Part shown: piece after piece, positions 23,521 to 33,949 of the stretch
How the letters are laid out: every line of letters begins with the position of its first letter
Numbering within the stretch: position 1 is the stretch's first letter
NCBI RefSeq assembly: GCF_000516985.1
Contig: NW_006917091.1
Coordinates: forward strand, 5,266,518-5,330,517
Reading direction: 5' to 3'
From: Pestalotiopsis fici W106-1
Taxonomy: Eukaryota > Ascomycota > Sordariomycetes > Amphisphaeriales > Sporocadaceae
Length of the DNA: 64,000 nt
Made by a program: the position numbers and the translations under genes
The notes under the pieces: generated by a model
Database searches by the model: none
Seen by the model: only the letters and a program-made list of their open reading frames with translations
Told to the model about the DNA's origin: nothing

Positions 23521-25209
23521 ATGTCTGATTCGGGGCGGAGATCTGCGAGCCTCGAGGCTCCCGAGCGGGAAGGCATCAAAGACCCCGGTGCTCATGAGCT
23601 CAGTACGTGCCTGCTAACCATCATCTCCTCGTTGACTTTGCGTTTGCCAGATTGCTTACCACTACTTTCATAGCCTCTGACTCTGACGACCACTTTTCTG
23701 ACGCCCAGTCTGCTCCTGAAGACGCCGCCGCCGTAGCCACTTCGCCCGTGCCCAAGACCAGGGTGGAAAAGGTGGACGACGAACCATCGTACGGTGAAGT
23801 GCCGGGCACAGAAGCCTACGAGAAGCGCAGTGGCGATGCCGTTCCCGACGAGATCGCCGTCATTCCTGACGAGGAAACCTCTTCAGAGTCTCAACCGGCC
23901 AATGACTCGACCGCACCTGGAGGCCAACCCATCCCAAAGACTGTAGTCGACGAGGCGCCCGACGAGGAGGGCGCAAAGACACATCATTTCCACGAGGATC
24001 TACACAAAGCAGATGCCGCTCCAGACTATGTGAGAAAGGCAGACGGTACGGGCGAGGCCAATACTCTACCCGCCGACCTAGAAACTACTGGAGAAGCAAC
24101 CGGTACGGCAGCCAAGTCCTCTTGAGCCACCCCCATCGATTGACCCTGTCCTCGTAGATGAAGCGCCTGAGTCTCCTGCTCTCAAGTCGCCAACTAAACA
24201 CCGGAGGAAATCGTCAGCCACAAGATCAATGGTTGACGCAGACGAGCCAGGGGGTAACGATGATGATGATGCCGATGAACCAGATGACGATGGGTTCGGT
24301 GATGACTTTGACGATTTTGAAGAGGGCGATGAGGATGCAGATTTTGAAGACTTTGGCGATGGATTTCAAGAGGCCGAGGCAGAGACGACAGCACCTCCAC
24401 CGGTAGCTGCTCCGCCTCCGGTCGCTACACCTTCGTTTGTATGTATCACCGTATACTTTGCTTCAAAGTCCGTCAAGACTAATCATATTGTTCCACAGCC
24501 CATATTAGACCTGGACGGTCTCGACTCTGAAGATATATTGTCTGCTACAGAGCCTTATCTGGACGCAATTTTCCCCCCTGATCTAGCGGATCTACCTGTA
24601 CTACCTTCACCTCCCAAGGAGAACCCCATATTCTTTAATCCACGAAGCGCTTCTTTGTGGTCACAACTCGCAGCACCCCCGCCACTGCAACCCCCGGACT
24701 GGATCCGATCACGCATACGTCGATTATTTCTAGTATCCTTGGGCGTACCCGTTGACTTGGATGAGATATTGCCAGCGTCCAAGCAGAAAAAGCTTGTTCT
24801 TCCTTCGCTTCACCGTGTGACATCCAATGGTTCGCTGCGAACCTCGTCCGAGTCCCGCTCAGTTTCACGACTACGAAAGACAGGGGCAAACGATTCAACC
24901 GTGTCACTCGACTCTCAAGGCAAAGAGAAGCCCCGGTCTTCGTCAAAGAAAAGAAAGGGCCCAGGTCCGGAACCAGCTCTTGATCTCGTGGCGGCAAAAC
25001 AGCTTTGTACCACAACTGACGAGGCACTCGGTGGCATGACTGACGAGGAACTCAAGGGACACGTCAAACGCCTGGAGGAAATGGAGGGTCTAGCCAAGGA
25101 ATTGCTGGAGTATTGGCAAAAGAGGACAGATGAAAAGATTGGAGATAGGGAAGCATTCGAAGGTGTGATAGAGAACCTAGTGAAGCATGCTCGCAAGACG
25201 AGAAAGTAG
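23521..25209 (+). CDS. Laa2-like (DUF5102-type) clathrin AP-1 accessory protein
   Basis: Likely a fungal relative of yeast Laa2, which helps to recruit the AP-1 adaptor to trans-Golgi and endosome membranes. The model has exons 23521..23602, 23674..24029, 24082..24438 and 24499..25209 (501 residues); the phases all close. The 52-nt second intron (GTGAGA...CCTAG) is short but is needed to change frame. The third intron (GTATGT, CTAAT branch, CCACAG) is 60 nt and stop-free. The first half is acidic and disordered. Residues 195-230 are almost pure Asp/Glu/Phe/Gly (DDGFGDDFDDFEE, DFEDFGDGFQE), like the gamma-ear-binding motifs of AP-1 accessory proteins. The second half carries an IFPPDLADLP segment, an SLWSQLAAPPPLQPPDW block, an IRRLFLVSLGVPVDLDEILP helix and a C-terminal coiled coil with EELKGHVKRLEEMEGLAKEL. 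The family assignment is from remembered motif patterns, not a search. Confidence 0.65.
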
Positions 25210-27140
25210 ATTAATTAATGATGAGGTCCTGACAAGTTCATTCTTTCCACCCCCGTTCGCCAGGGTTTCTACTACCGAGCTGGGGTTAAGCTCATGTACG
25301 AATAATTTTGCACTCGAGCAGTGCCACGTCGTTATTCATGGGACTAACGCGAGTAAAAGTAGTGATGCCCCCGGCATAAGGTGAGAGTCGCATTCGCTGC
25401 CCAAACGGCACGGAACTTTTGCAGCAAGATCTAATTGGGCAATATACAGAAAAAGTGATTCGTGCTCATCCTTCAAGATACGTTGCATATTTACTGGTGG
25501 CTGATATTCAAGTTTCCGATATCTTGCGTCTAGGTATTATGTATATAGCAGAAGTGTAACCTTTCGTAGTATCGAGCGCCCCACGAGCATAATGGCCACA
25601 TGGTCTGCTGGTTTCTCGTGCGCTCCCATACCCGACCTACATACATACTCTGTAGTGTACATTAGTAGTGGCTACCTACCTAGCTTTCTAACCTAGGTTA
25701 GTCATTTTTACCCGAGTCGGCGCGCTGACCCTGTAAAACGTACATGTTACCCGGGCCGCAAAGGTCCAGCTTCAAAAAGCTCAATATCGCCTTAGCTATA
25801 TCGTATCATAGGTACCCGTTTCTATCGTTCTCTCCGTAGCAAATGGGGCTCCGGAAATTTGCAGCAGAGACTCGAATACATCTATGGATAGAGTATGATT
25901 TTTCTGTCACACGTTACGGGTCGGGGCAACGATGGGCAAAATGGCACCTCAATACCAAGGCGCCCCCGACTTGCGAGCTGGGTCACCAACTTCCTTGCTG
26001 TAAGTACCGCCCGTAATGGACCAACGCGCTGGCTGCTGAAGGTGGAAGGAGGGGTAGGTGTGCGATCGAGCTGCTATAGCGAAATGAACCCCGCGATAAA
26101 ATGAGCCTATCGTGCTTTAGATCACTCGTTTGCGGGCCTAAAGGGTGCCCGAATTGGCATTAGCTAGCATTAGCCATATTGCATGGTCAGGATGGTCAGG
26201 GTCTTCTGGTGCCATTATTCGGGGAGCGGCTCCTTTGCCGGGTAGGGATTAAGGCGCACGCATATGCAGCTCATGATTGGGGGACAGCGCAGCGTATTGA
26301 ATTTTTTTTTCTCCTTCTTTCTCTTCTCCTTCTTCCACGTCAAAACTACTGCTCAGCTCATCAGCCTGCTCTAACACCCTTGCATCTTTTTGGGGCCTTT
26401 TTTGCCGCGAGTTCCAAGAAGGATCATCACTCTTTTGCTTGGCTTTCATGATCCATTGAGACAAGACGGACATTGCCCATCCTCTTGTATGCAACTGTAG
26501 GATATTGTGCATGGAGCGGGATTTTGACTAGCCCCTCCTTCCTTCTTTTGACACCTCTGTACAAAGTACTTTTATTGTATTATTATTATTTGTTTGTTAT
26601 TCGTATAGTGGTGCAGGGCCAATATCTCTGAGGACCCCCCGGCCTTCCTTGCCCTTCTTGTTCTATAACATGACGCTTCGTCAACTCACCCGGCTGGAGT
26701 CTATTTCTAGAATCTCCCTAGCAACAACCTCTTCCTTACCCCATACTACAAAGCGATACCCGCTTGCTGTTCTTTCTATAGCTGCTACAAGGTGTCTCAG
26801 GAACTACCAAACAAGTTCATCCTCACCTGCACCACGGCAAGTAAAAAAAAAAAAAACACACAACAGGCATCTCCACCTACTACTTCAATACCCACCCACC
26901 TCCTCCATCCAGCCTTGCCACCTTGACCACTTGAACTACCAAAACCAAAAACCAGTAGGCTAACTCGAGAGCTTATGCAGTTGGACTCCACGCCCCCTCA
27001 GCAGCACCACCACCACACCTTTCCATAATACATCATCCTCTGTTCTGCTTCGACCAGAACTCTCCAGTACCAAGCACTCCCGGTCCAGCTCTCTCAGAAC
27101 ACCCCCCGTCAGACACTGCTCCTACCGCAGACAGAACAGC
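25210..27140. other. 1.9 kb upstream of the aminopeptidase; possible leader exon
   Basis: No independent gene is evident. A perfect 14-bp palindrome (CTAACCTAGGTTAG) lies at 25688-25701. From 26670 an ATG-started frame of 57 codons is rich in Arg, Ser, Leu and Thr and ends at a GT; the stretch 26964-27140 is open in the frame of the aminopeptidase (see findings). Confidence 0.5.
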
Positions 27141-29866
27141 ATGTGCAGACTTGCCGGCGGCGAAATTGAGCACACTGGCGGCGCCAACCCGGACCCAACC
27201 CAGGGCCGCGAGTTGCTGCCGACCAATGTGATCCCCAAGCACTATGATGTCACGTTGGAACCAGATTTCGACAAGTTCGTCTTCAAAGGAACCGTCCTGG
27301 TTGATTTCGACGTCAAGGAAGAGACCAAGTCCATCTCGTTACACACGCTCGAGATTGACATCCACAGCGCTCATGTCAAGGAGGGAGACAAGCTGGTCAC
27401 GTAAGTTGTTATAGGCAGGGTGTGTCTAGTTGCGCGTGGGTTTGGTATTAACAAGTCACTCGCCTCAGTTCTTCATCTGCCATCACATACGACGAGTCGA
27501 AGCAGGTATCCAAGATCGATTTGAAGGATGTCATACCTGCCGGCGGCAAGATTACCCTCGAGGTCAAGTACACTGGCCAATTGAACGATCAGATGGCTGG
27601 TTTCTACCGCTCGACTTACAAGAAGCCCGATGGCACCGAGGGCATTCTCGCTACTACACAGATGGAGGCCAATGACTGCCGAAGAGCTTTCCCCTGCTTT
27701 GACGAGCCTCTCCACAAGGCAAACTTTACCGTCACCCTCATTGCAGACAAGCACCTGACATGCCTGAGCAACATGGATGTTGCCTCCGAATCCGAGATCG
27801 CCTCCGAATTTACAGGTGCAACCAAGAAGGCTGTCAAGTTCAACCCGACCCCTCTCATGTCCACTTACCTCGTAGCTTTTATCATCGGTGAGCTGAACTA
27901 TATTGAGACGAAGAAGTTCCGGGTCCCAATTCGAGTGTATGCGCCTCCCAGCTCTGACATTGAGCATGGTCGATTCTCCCTTGACCTCGCAGCCCGTACC
28001 CTCGAGTACTACGAGAAGATCTTTGGTGCCGACTTCCCTCTGCCCAAGATGGACATGGTTGCCATCCCTGATTTTGCGGCTGGCGCCATGGAGAACTGGG
28101 GTCTCATCACTTATCGTGTTGTTGATCTTCTCTATGACGAGAAGACAAGTGGTGCCGCCATGAAGGAGCGTGTTGCCGAGGTTGTGCAGCACGAGTTGGC
28201 TCACCAATGGTTCGGAAACCTGGTGACCATGGATTGGTGGGAGGGTCTCTGGCTCAACGAGGGTTTCGCAACTCTGATGAGCTGGCTGAGCTGCAACTAC
28301 TTCTACCCGGAATGGAAGGTCTGGGAGAACTATGTCACGGACAATCTTCAGAGCGCCCTTGGACTTGACTCGCTTCGCAGCAGTCATCCCATCGAAGTCC
28401 CGGTCAAGCGTGCCAGCGAAGTCGACCAAATCTTTGACGCCATCTCGTACTCCAAGGGATCGTGTGTCCTTCGCATGATCTCGACTTACCTAGGGGAGGA
28501 AACTTTCTTGGAGGGTGTGAGACGGTATATCAAGAAGCACGCCTATGGCAACACCCAGACCGAGGATCTTTGGGCTGCTCTCGAGGACGCTAGTGGCAAG
28601 CCTGTGAAAGATATTATGTCAATCTGGACCAAGAACGTTGGATACCCTGTCGTTCAGGTCACGGAGAACAACGACAAGTCGATTCACGTCAAGCAGAACC
28701 GCTTCCTTAGAACGGGAGATGTCAAGCCGGAAGAGGACAAGGTCCTGTACCCTGTATTCCTAGGCCTACGAACCAAGGACGGCGTCGATGAGGGTCTGAC
28801 GCTTTCTGAGCGGGAAGGCAACTTTGAGGTCAAGGACTTGGATTTCTTCAAGCTCAATGCTAATCATACTAGCATCTACCGAACCTCGTATACCCCAGAG
28901 CGCCTTGAGAAGCTTGGCCAATCTGCCAAAGAGGGTCTTTTGAGCGTGGAGGATCGTGCTGGTATGATCGCTGACGCTGGTGCCTTGGCGGTGTCGGGTT
29001 ACCAAAAGACCTCTGGTGTGTTGAACTTGCTCAAGGGCTTCGACACTGAGGACTCCTTTGTTGTGTGGAGCGAGATCATTGCTCGCAACTCGACTGTACA
29101 GTCCGCTTGGGTCTTTGAGGACAAGTCGGTTAAGGATGGCCTGGAGGCTTTCGTTAGGGACCTTGTTAGCGAGCGAGCCCACAAGCAAGGATGGATCTTT
29201 AGTGACAAGGACGGCCACGTTGAGCAACAATTCAAGGCCATGGTCTTTGGTGCTGCCGGTATTGCAGGCGACAAGCAGATCATTGCAGCTGCAAAGGACA
29301 TGTTCGCCAAGTACGCCGCCGGTGACAAATCTGCCATCCACCCCAACATCCGAGGAAGCGTCTTTGGCATGGCCCTCAAGTATGGAGGAAAGGAAGAGTA
29401 CGAAGCTATCCTGAACATCTTCCGCAGCTCGAACAACAGTGACGAGCGCAACACGGCCCTTCGCGTGCTCGGTCGCGCCAAGGAGCCCGAACTCATCCAG
29501 CGCACCCTGGACTTGATTCTGTCGTCTGAAGTCAAGAGCCAAGATATTTACCTGCCGGCTAGCGGCCTTCGCAGCCATGCCGAGGGTATCGAGGCTCTGT
29601 TCAAGTGGATGACGGAGAAGTGGCCCGAGATCTCCAAGCGTCTTAGTGGCAATGCCAACATTTTGGGCAGCATGGTCACCATCTGCACGAGCAGCTTTAC
29701 CAAGCAGGAGCAGCTCGACCAAGTGGAGGCCTTCTTCAAGGACATTGACACAAAGCTGTTTGCTCAGCCCCTAGCCCAGAGCAAGGACGCGATCAGGAGT
29801 AAGATTGCTTGGGTCAAGCGTGATGGCGACGACGTTGCCTCGTGGGTCAAGAGCAACGGTTACTGA
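27141..29866 (+). CDS. M1-family zinc aminopeptidase (Ape2/Aap1, puromycin-sensitive type)
   Basis: A zinc metallopeptidase that removes N-terminal amino acids from peptides, in the cytosol and, in yeast Ape2, partly in mitochondria or at the cell periphery. Exons are 27141..27400 and 27469..29866 (885 residues), joined by a 68-nt intron with GTAAGT and CTCAG. The start ATG (MCRLAGGEIEH) gives a length usual for the family. Motifs: the substrate-binding GAMENWG from residue 292, and HELAHQW at 328-334 with the third zinc ligand Glu351 in LNEGFATL, exactly 18 residues after His332. The N-terminal beta domain starts at LLPTNVIPKHYDVTL. The C-terminal half is the helical ERAP1-like domain (residues about 520-865). 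Two 318-residue open frames on the opposite strand are shadows of its codon bias. Confidence 0.95.
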
Positions 29867-30648
29867 CTACACAAAGCATACCTGTAAGGATCAAGTGCTT
29901 GGTCAGTAGAATATTACCATGTTTGCGAGTCTTGGTGATGAGTGAGTTCATCATGACGGGCACAAGTCTGCCATGTTGTTTTTTAATCGTGTCCGAGCTG
30001 GACTTGTATAACACTCACTCCCGACTAGTATAAAACTAGACCTTGATCTGTGAGAGAAATGAAAAGAAATATCAACAAGTCAACCACACTTGTCAATTGT
30101 GCTTCCTTGAAAGTGATGCTTATTGGTGATGCTTATTGGTGGTCTGCAAATATATTGCAATAATATCCTTGCTGTTGGTCATGACACGAATTTGCGGTTC
30201 TGCGGCACAGCATTGAGTCAAAACCAACGACAGAGACAATATACCTTGGCCGTGAACGTTTCTCTTATTGTCCTTCTTTGCGCATCACAGATCTGGTTCA
30301 AATCTCAAAGGTTGTGCCGGCACTAATACAGGTATGTACCTCAAGTCCCTGGCAATCAGTAGTGCTTACTTACTTACCTTTGTGTGAAGCAGAAGGATCA
30401 GCCAACGAAAGAAAAACAATCAGACCTCAGGAACCAGCCTGTCAATCTACTACATTGTAAAGCACAGCAATCGAGCTTCCCAACTTGTCCCGAACCAGTG
30501 TGCACTCATCCTGTTCTGGGAGAGCCTCAATCCGCTCAGCAAGTCATATATCACCCACCTAAACAGTCAATCGATCAATCAATCAACCCATTAGACCACC
30601 AATCCTCAGAAACAGAAAGCAAAAGTCCACGGCAAAGAAAAAAAAAAA
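29867..30648. other. Intergenic between aminopeptidase and DUF7704-like gene
   Basis: No gene seen. A 13-bp direct duplication (TGATGCTTATTGG twice) lies at 30114-30139. The last 260 bases are A/C-rich, as in a 5' leader, ending in an A-run just before the ATG. Confidence 0.55.
30114..30139. repeat. Tandem duplication of 13 bp
   Basis: Two identical copies of TGATGCTTATTGG head to tail, 0.25 kb after the aminopeptidase stop codon. Confidence 0.9.
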
Positions 30649-31146
30649 ATGGCAAACACGAGGAAACCAACAGCCTCCCTCCTACCGCTCCTACCGCGCA
30701 TCTTCTTCCTCTACCTGGAGCCCGTCATCATCCCCTGCGGCATGGTCATGGCCTACTCGACGCGGCTGCCCGCGCTCGCCGCGGGGCCGCCGTACGACGT
30801 GGCGGTGCTCTCGGGCCCGGGCCTCTCGGCCACGTACCTCTTGTGCATGCTCGTCTACGGCCTCTTGATTCTCCTGTCCAGCCCGCCGAATCCGGCGCTG
30901 CTCAAGCGGCACATCGCCCTCTTGACGCTCGCCGACGTGGTGCATTGGCTGGTTATCCTGTCGACCTTGTCCGAGGCCGAGGCTGCCGCCACCGGTCAAG
31001 ATCCCGCGGGTTTGTGGTCCCATCTCCACCCGTCAAAGTGGTATCACGACGAAAATGCCCGCATGCTCATGCTCGGGCCCCTGCTTATGTTTTGCGTCAA
31101 GATTGCCACGCTCACGGGTCTGTTTGGTCGGATTGGAGATGCTTGA
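30649..31146 (+). CDS. Small integral membrane protein, DUF7704-like
   Basis: A single-exon 165-residue protein with no known function. The start MANTRKPTASLLPLLPRIFF is preceded by an A-run (AAAAAAAAAATGG). Four hydrophobic segments can be read: residues 11-32 (PLLPRIFFLYLEPVIIPCG), about 57-78 (LSATYLLCMLVYGLLILLSS), about 88-108 (HIALLTLADVVHWLVILSTL) and about 142-162 (LMLGPLLMFCVKIATLTGL). The first segment with RIFFLYLEP fits the fungal DUF7704 family as I remember it. The codons are markedly GC-rich compared with the flanks. Topology and location are inference; no enzyme motif is visible. It is convergent with the transporter gene. Confidence 0.75.
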   Translation: MANTRKPTASLLPLLPRIFFLYLEPVIIPCGMVMAYSTRLPALAAGPPYDVAVLSGPGLSATYLLCMLVYGLLILLSSPPNPALLKRHIALLTLADVVHWLVILSTLSEAEAAATGQDPAGLWSHLHPSKWYHDENARMLMLGPLLMFCVKIATLTGLFGRIGDA

Positions 31147-31823
31147 TTGGGGAAGACAACGGCCCTCCCCGGCCCTCACGGTTGCAGATGTGAGTGGATG
31201 CCTGGGCTCAGGTCCTCTGATGGACCCGACGGAGTAGTCAAGACCTCGGGAATACGCAGGTCCGGGACATCTTTCGGCTGTGGCTTGCGGAAGCTTCAAA
31301 GGGCGCCGCATTCTAGGCAACTTGTGGGCAAGCCGTGAATCAGGTGGCGTTCTGTCTATACCACATGCAGCATGACTTGTCTTGCAAGCCTCGAACGCAT
31401 TGAAAATTTCCGTGTATAGCAGCGATCTATCATTCAACTCGACAGTAATTTCAAGTTCTTGTTTGATAGGGAATATTTCGTTCATGATGTTTTTATATAT
31501 ATGCTCTGGTCGTGTGCAACGAACCTCATTAGGCGGGCGCCTCTCTATGTACAGTACACGCCATGGCCGCTGGCTCGTTTCGGCCTACTATATCGTTCGT
31601 AAGGTATCATCAACGCCTGTAAACGCCGGCCATTTATTAGGCTTTCATGCTTTTTGCGTGCCAAATCATGGCAATGCGCTTATGCCAAAAACAGCTGATT
31701 TCATTCCAATTATCCTGGTCATTCCCTTCTTGCGCTCAACAAATCCAACTGCAAAGATAATTCATCCAAATGTATTTGACCTGACGCCGACAAACGGTAT
31801 CTGGGTTGCTCCGAGAGTACAGA
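31147..31823. other. Intergenic between convergent genes
   Basis: 3' flanks of the DUF7704-like gene and the transporter. No additional gene seen. Confidence 0.6.
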
Positions 31824-33949
31824 CTAGGAAGTCGACGAAGCCCCAGAGTCTGCCGTCTTTTCCGAGATCTCGTGCGAGTCGGGAATTGTTTTCGTGGGAG
31901 GCTCAGGCTTTCCTTCTCCCTTTTCCTTGTTAAAGTTCTTCAGGCCGCGGTTGGCTGGCGGGGTCTCGCCACGGAAGTAACTGTGAATCTCATCGGTGTA
32001 ATCCTCATCCTCGTCGACCATGTGAGCCTGCTCGGGATCCTCCTTGGCAGCCTGCTTCTCCTCCCAGTCGGACTTGATGTCACGAATCTTGGCCTTGAGG
32101 TCGGTGTCGGGGTGGTAGGGCTTGCCGACGCCCAACCAACGCTCCCACATGGACAAGTGCTGGGGGTGGATGGCGATGCCGTGGTATTCGTCAGAGCGGT
32201 CGTTGAGAATGTATTGCCAGCGGCGCTCCTGCTCCTTCAGGTCGAGGCCAGTAGTGTCAGGAAGCCAGATCCAGGTGACGAGCATACCGGCGAGACCAAA
32301 CCAGGGAACAACGTAGAACTTGGTCTGGTTGTCGATGTAGTTGTACAGGACAGAGGCGAGCAGAGCTCCAGACTTTCCGATACAGGCAGAGAAACCGTGG
32401 GCACTGGCGCGGATCTGGGTGGGGAAGACCTCACCGGCAACCAGGAAAGTGACGGCGTTGGGACCGAATTGGTTGAAGAAGGACGACAAAAAGTACATGG
32501 CCTGGAAAGAGTGGACTCCAGCGGAGCTGGTGTAGTACTCGTACTTGAAAGCAGGAATCACAAACATGATGAAGCACATGAAGAATCCGACCTGCTGCAT
32601 CATCTTGCGTCCGTACATCTTGTTGTCAATCAGAAGAGATGCGGCGTAGTAACCACAGAGCGAAACAACGCAGTTGACCAAGTTCCAGGTCCAAGTAGTC
32701 ATGACCGAAGAAGGGTTGTTGGAGACAATGTTGATGAATTGTCCCTGGAACAACTTGTTGCCGTAGAAGAAAACGTCGTTGCAGAACCAGCCCAGAGCAG
32801 TAGCAAAGATGCGACCGCCAAAGTTCTTGAAGGTCAGCTTCATCGACTTGACATCGTAGCCGGTAACATTGGCCTTCTTCTTGGCCTGATCAAGCTTCTT
32901 GCCGGCAGAAGGCATCTTCCAGGTACGGTAATAGACAAGCCACAGTGTTCCCAAGGCGGGAAAGGCAAAGGACAGACGGAAGACCCACTGAGTGGCAGTC
33001 TCGCTGTAGGGCGGGTTGCCGTAGCCGCGGTTGAAGATGAACATGAGGACAATGAGGATGACCTGGTTGACAAACTGACCCCAACCCTGCATCATGAAGG
33101 CCATGGTGACCTTGCGGCCACGGTGCAGACGATCGTCGCGAGTCGAGAGTTTTCCAGCAGAGACGGCATTTTCCATTGAGGATGTGGCGGTAATGGGGTA
33201 TTCTCCACCGACACCAAATCCGTAGAAGAACAAAGCCCAGGCGTAGCAAATAATCCAGCCATTGAGGGTGACACCCCAGGAACCAGTCAGGATGCACAGG
33301 CCAAGGAACATGATGAAGGCATCTTGAATAAGACCCCATCGTCGTCCGACCCAATCACCGATAATCTATTGTGTAAATGATTAGCCTCACAGTTCAGATG
33401 AGTGAATTGCGAGAGTTGACTTACACCGACGCCGACTTGACCAACCATGATACCGATAACCTCGAGATAAGTAATGGAAGACACCCAGTTGTGACTGCAC
33501 TCAGTGGGGCTGCTACCCCAGCACTGAGGCCAGACAGACTTGAACAGCGGCTCAAGGTTACCAATGGAGAACAGGACGTAACCCTCGAGACCGAGACCAG
33601 CACCGGGCAGAATGGCGTGCCTCCAGTACCAGCCGATAGGGCTCAGAGGGTCCTTCTTCATCATGGACCAGATGGTGCTGAGCTCGTCCTTGGCCTCGGC
33701 CTTGTCGACCGAATTGACAAAGCTCCATCGCTTCCAGAAGGGCAGGTCGGCCCAGTAAACGCCTTCGGAAGTATACGAATCATCGGGCTGAGTGATGTGC
33801 TTGAAGATGTCCTTCTCGTAGTCCGTGGCAGGGGGAACATGTGTATCTTGGGGGTATTCCTCGTACTCGTTGCCAAAGGCAGGTCCGTGAGGCACAGGAA
33901 GCTCACCAATGGGCGGTTCGTGCTCGTGACGACGCAGGAGGCCAGCCAT
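31824..33949 (-). CDS. MFS transporter, phosphate-permease (PHS)-like
   Basis: A plasma-membrane proton-coupled transporter, probably for phosphate or an organophosphate. Exons are 33949..33425 and 33365..31824 (688 residues); the 59-nt intron has GTAAGT, CTAAT branch and an AATAG acceptor, phase 0. The N-terminus is hydrophilic for about 125 residues, including a DLPFWKRWSF segment, followed by 12 predicted membrane helices split into two bundles of six. The GFGVGGEYPITATSS motif after the third to fourth helix is the equivalent of the GGDYPLS region of Pho84-type carriers; DWVGRRWG is the MFS motif-A loop. The last 120 residues form a charged cytosolic tail. The central loop holds a basic RDDRLHRGRK patch. 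Substrate could also be glycerophosphodiesters (Git1-type) or another metabolite; the sequence alone does not decide. Confidence 0.8.

Noticed and set aside
27473..29722. Two 318-codon antisense frames opposite the aminopeptidase
   Set aside because: Shadows of a strongly codon-biased gene; no start context, domain or composition of a real protein.
30290..30312. B-box-like GGTTCAAATC sequence
   Set aside because: The flanking bases do not form a T-arm and no acceptor or anticodon arm is visible, so no tRNA was called.
31806..33179. 457-codon open frame on the plus strand opposite the transporter
   Set aside because: It mirrors the codon bias of the transporter; its translation is Val/Leu/Gly/Glu repeats with no domain, and the sense strand has clear MFS motifs.
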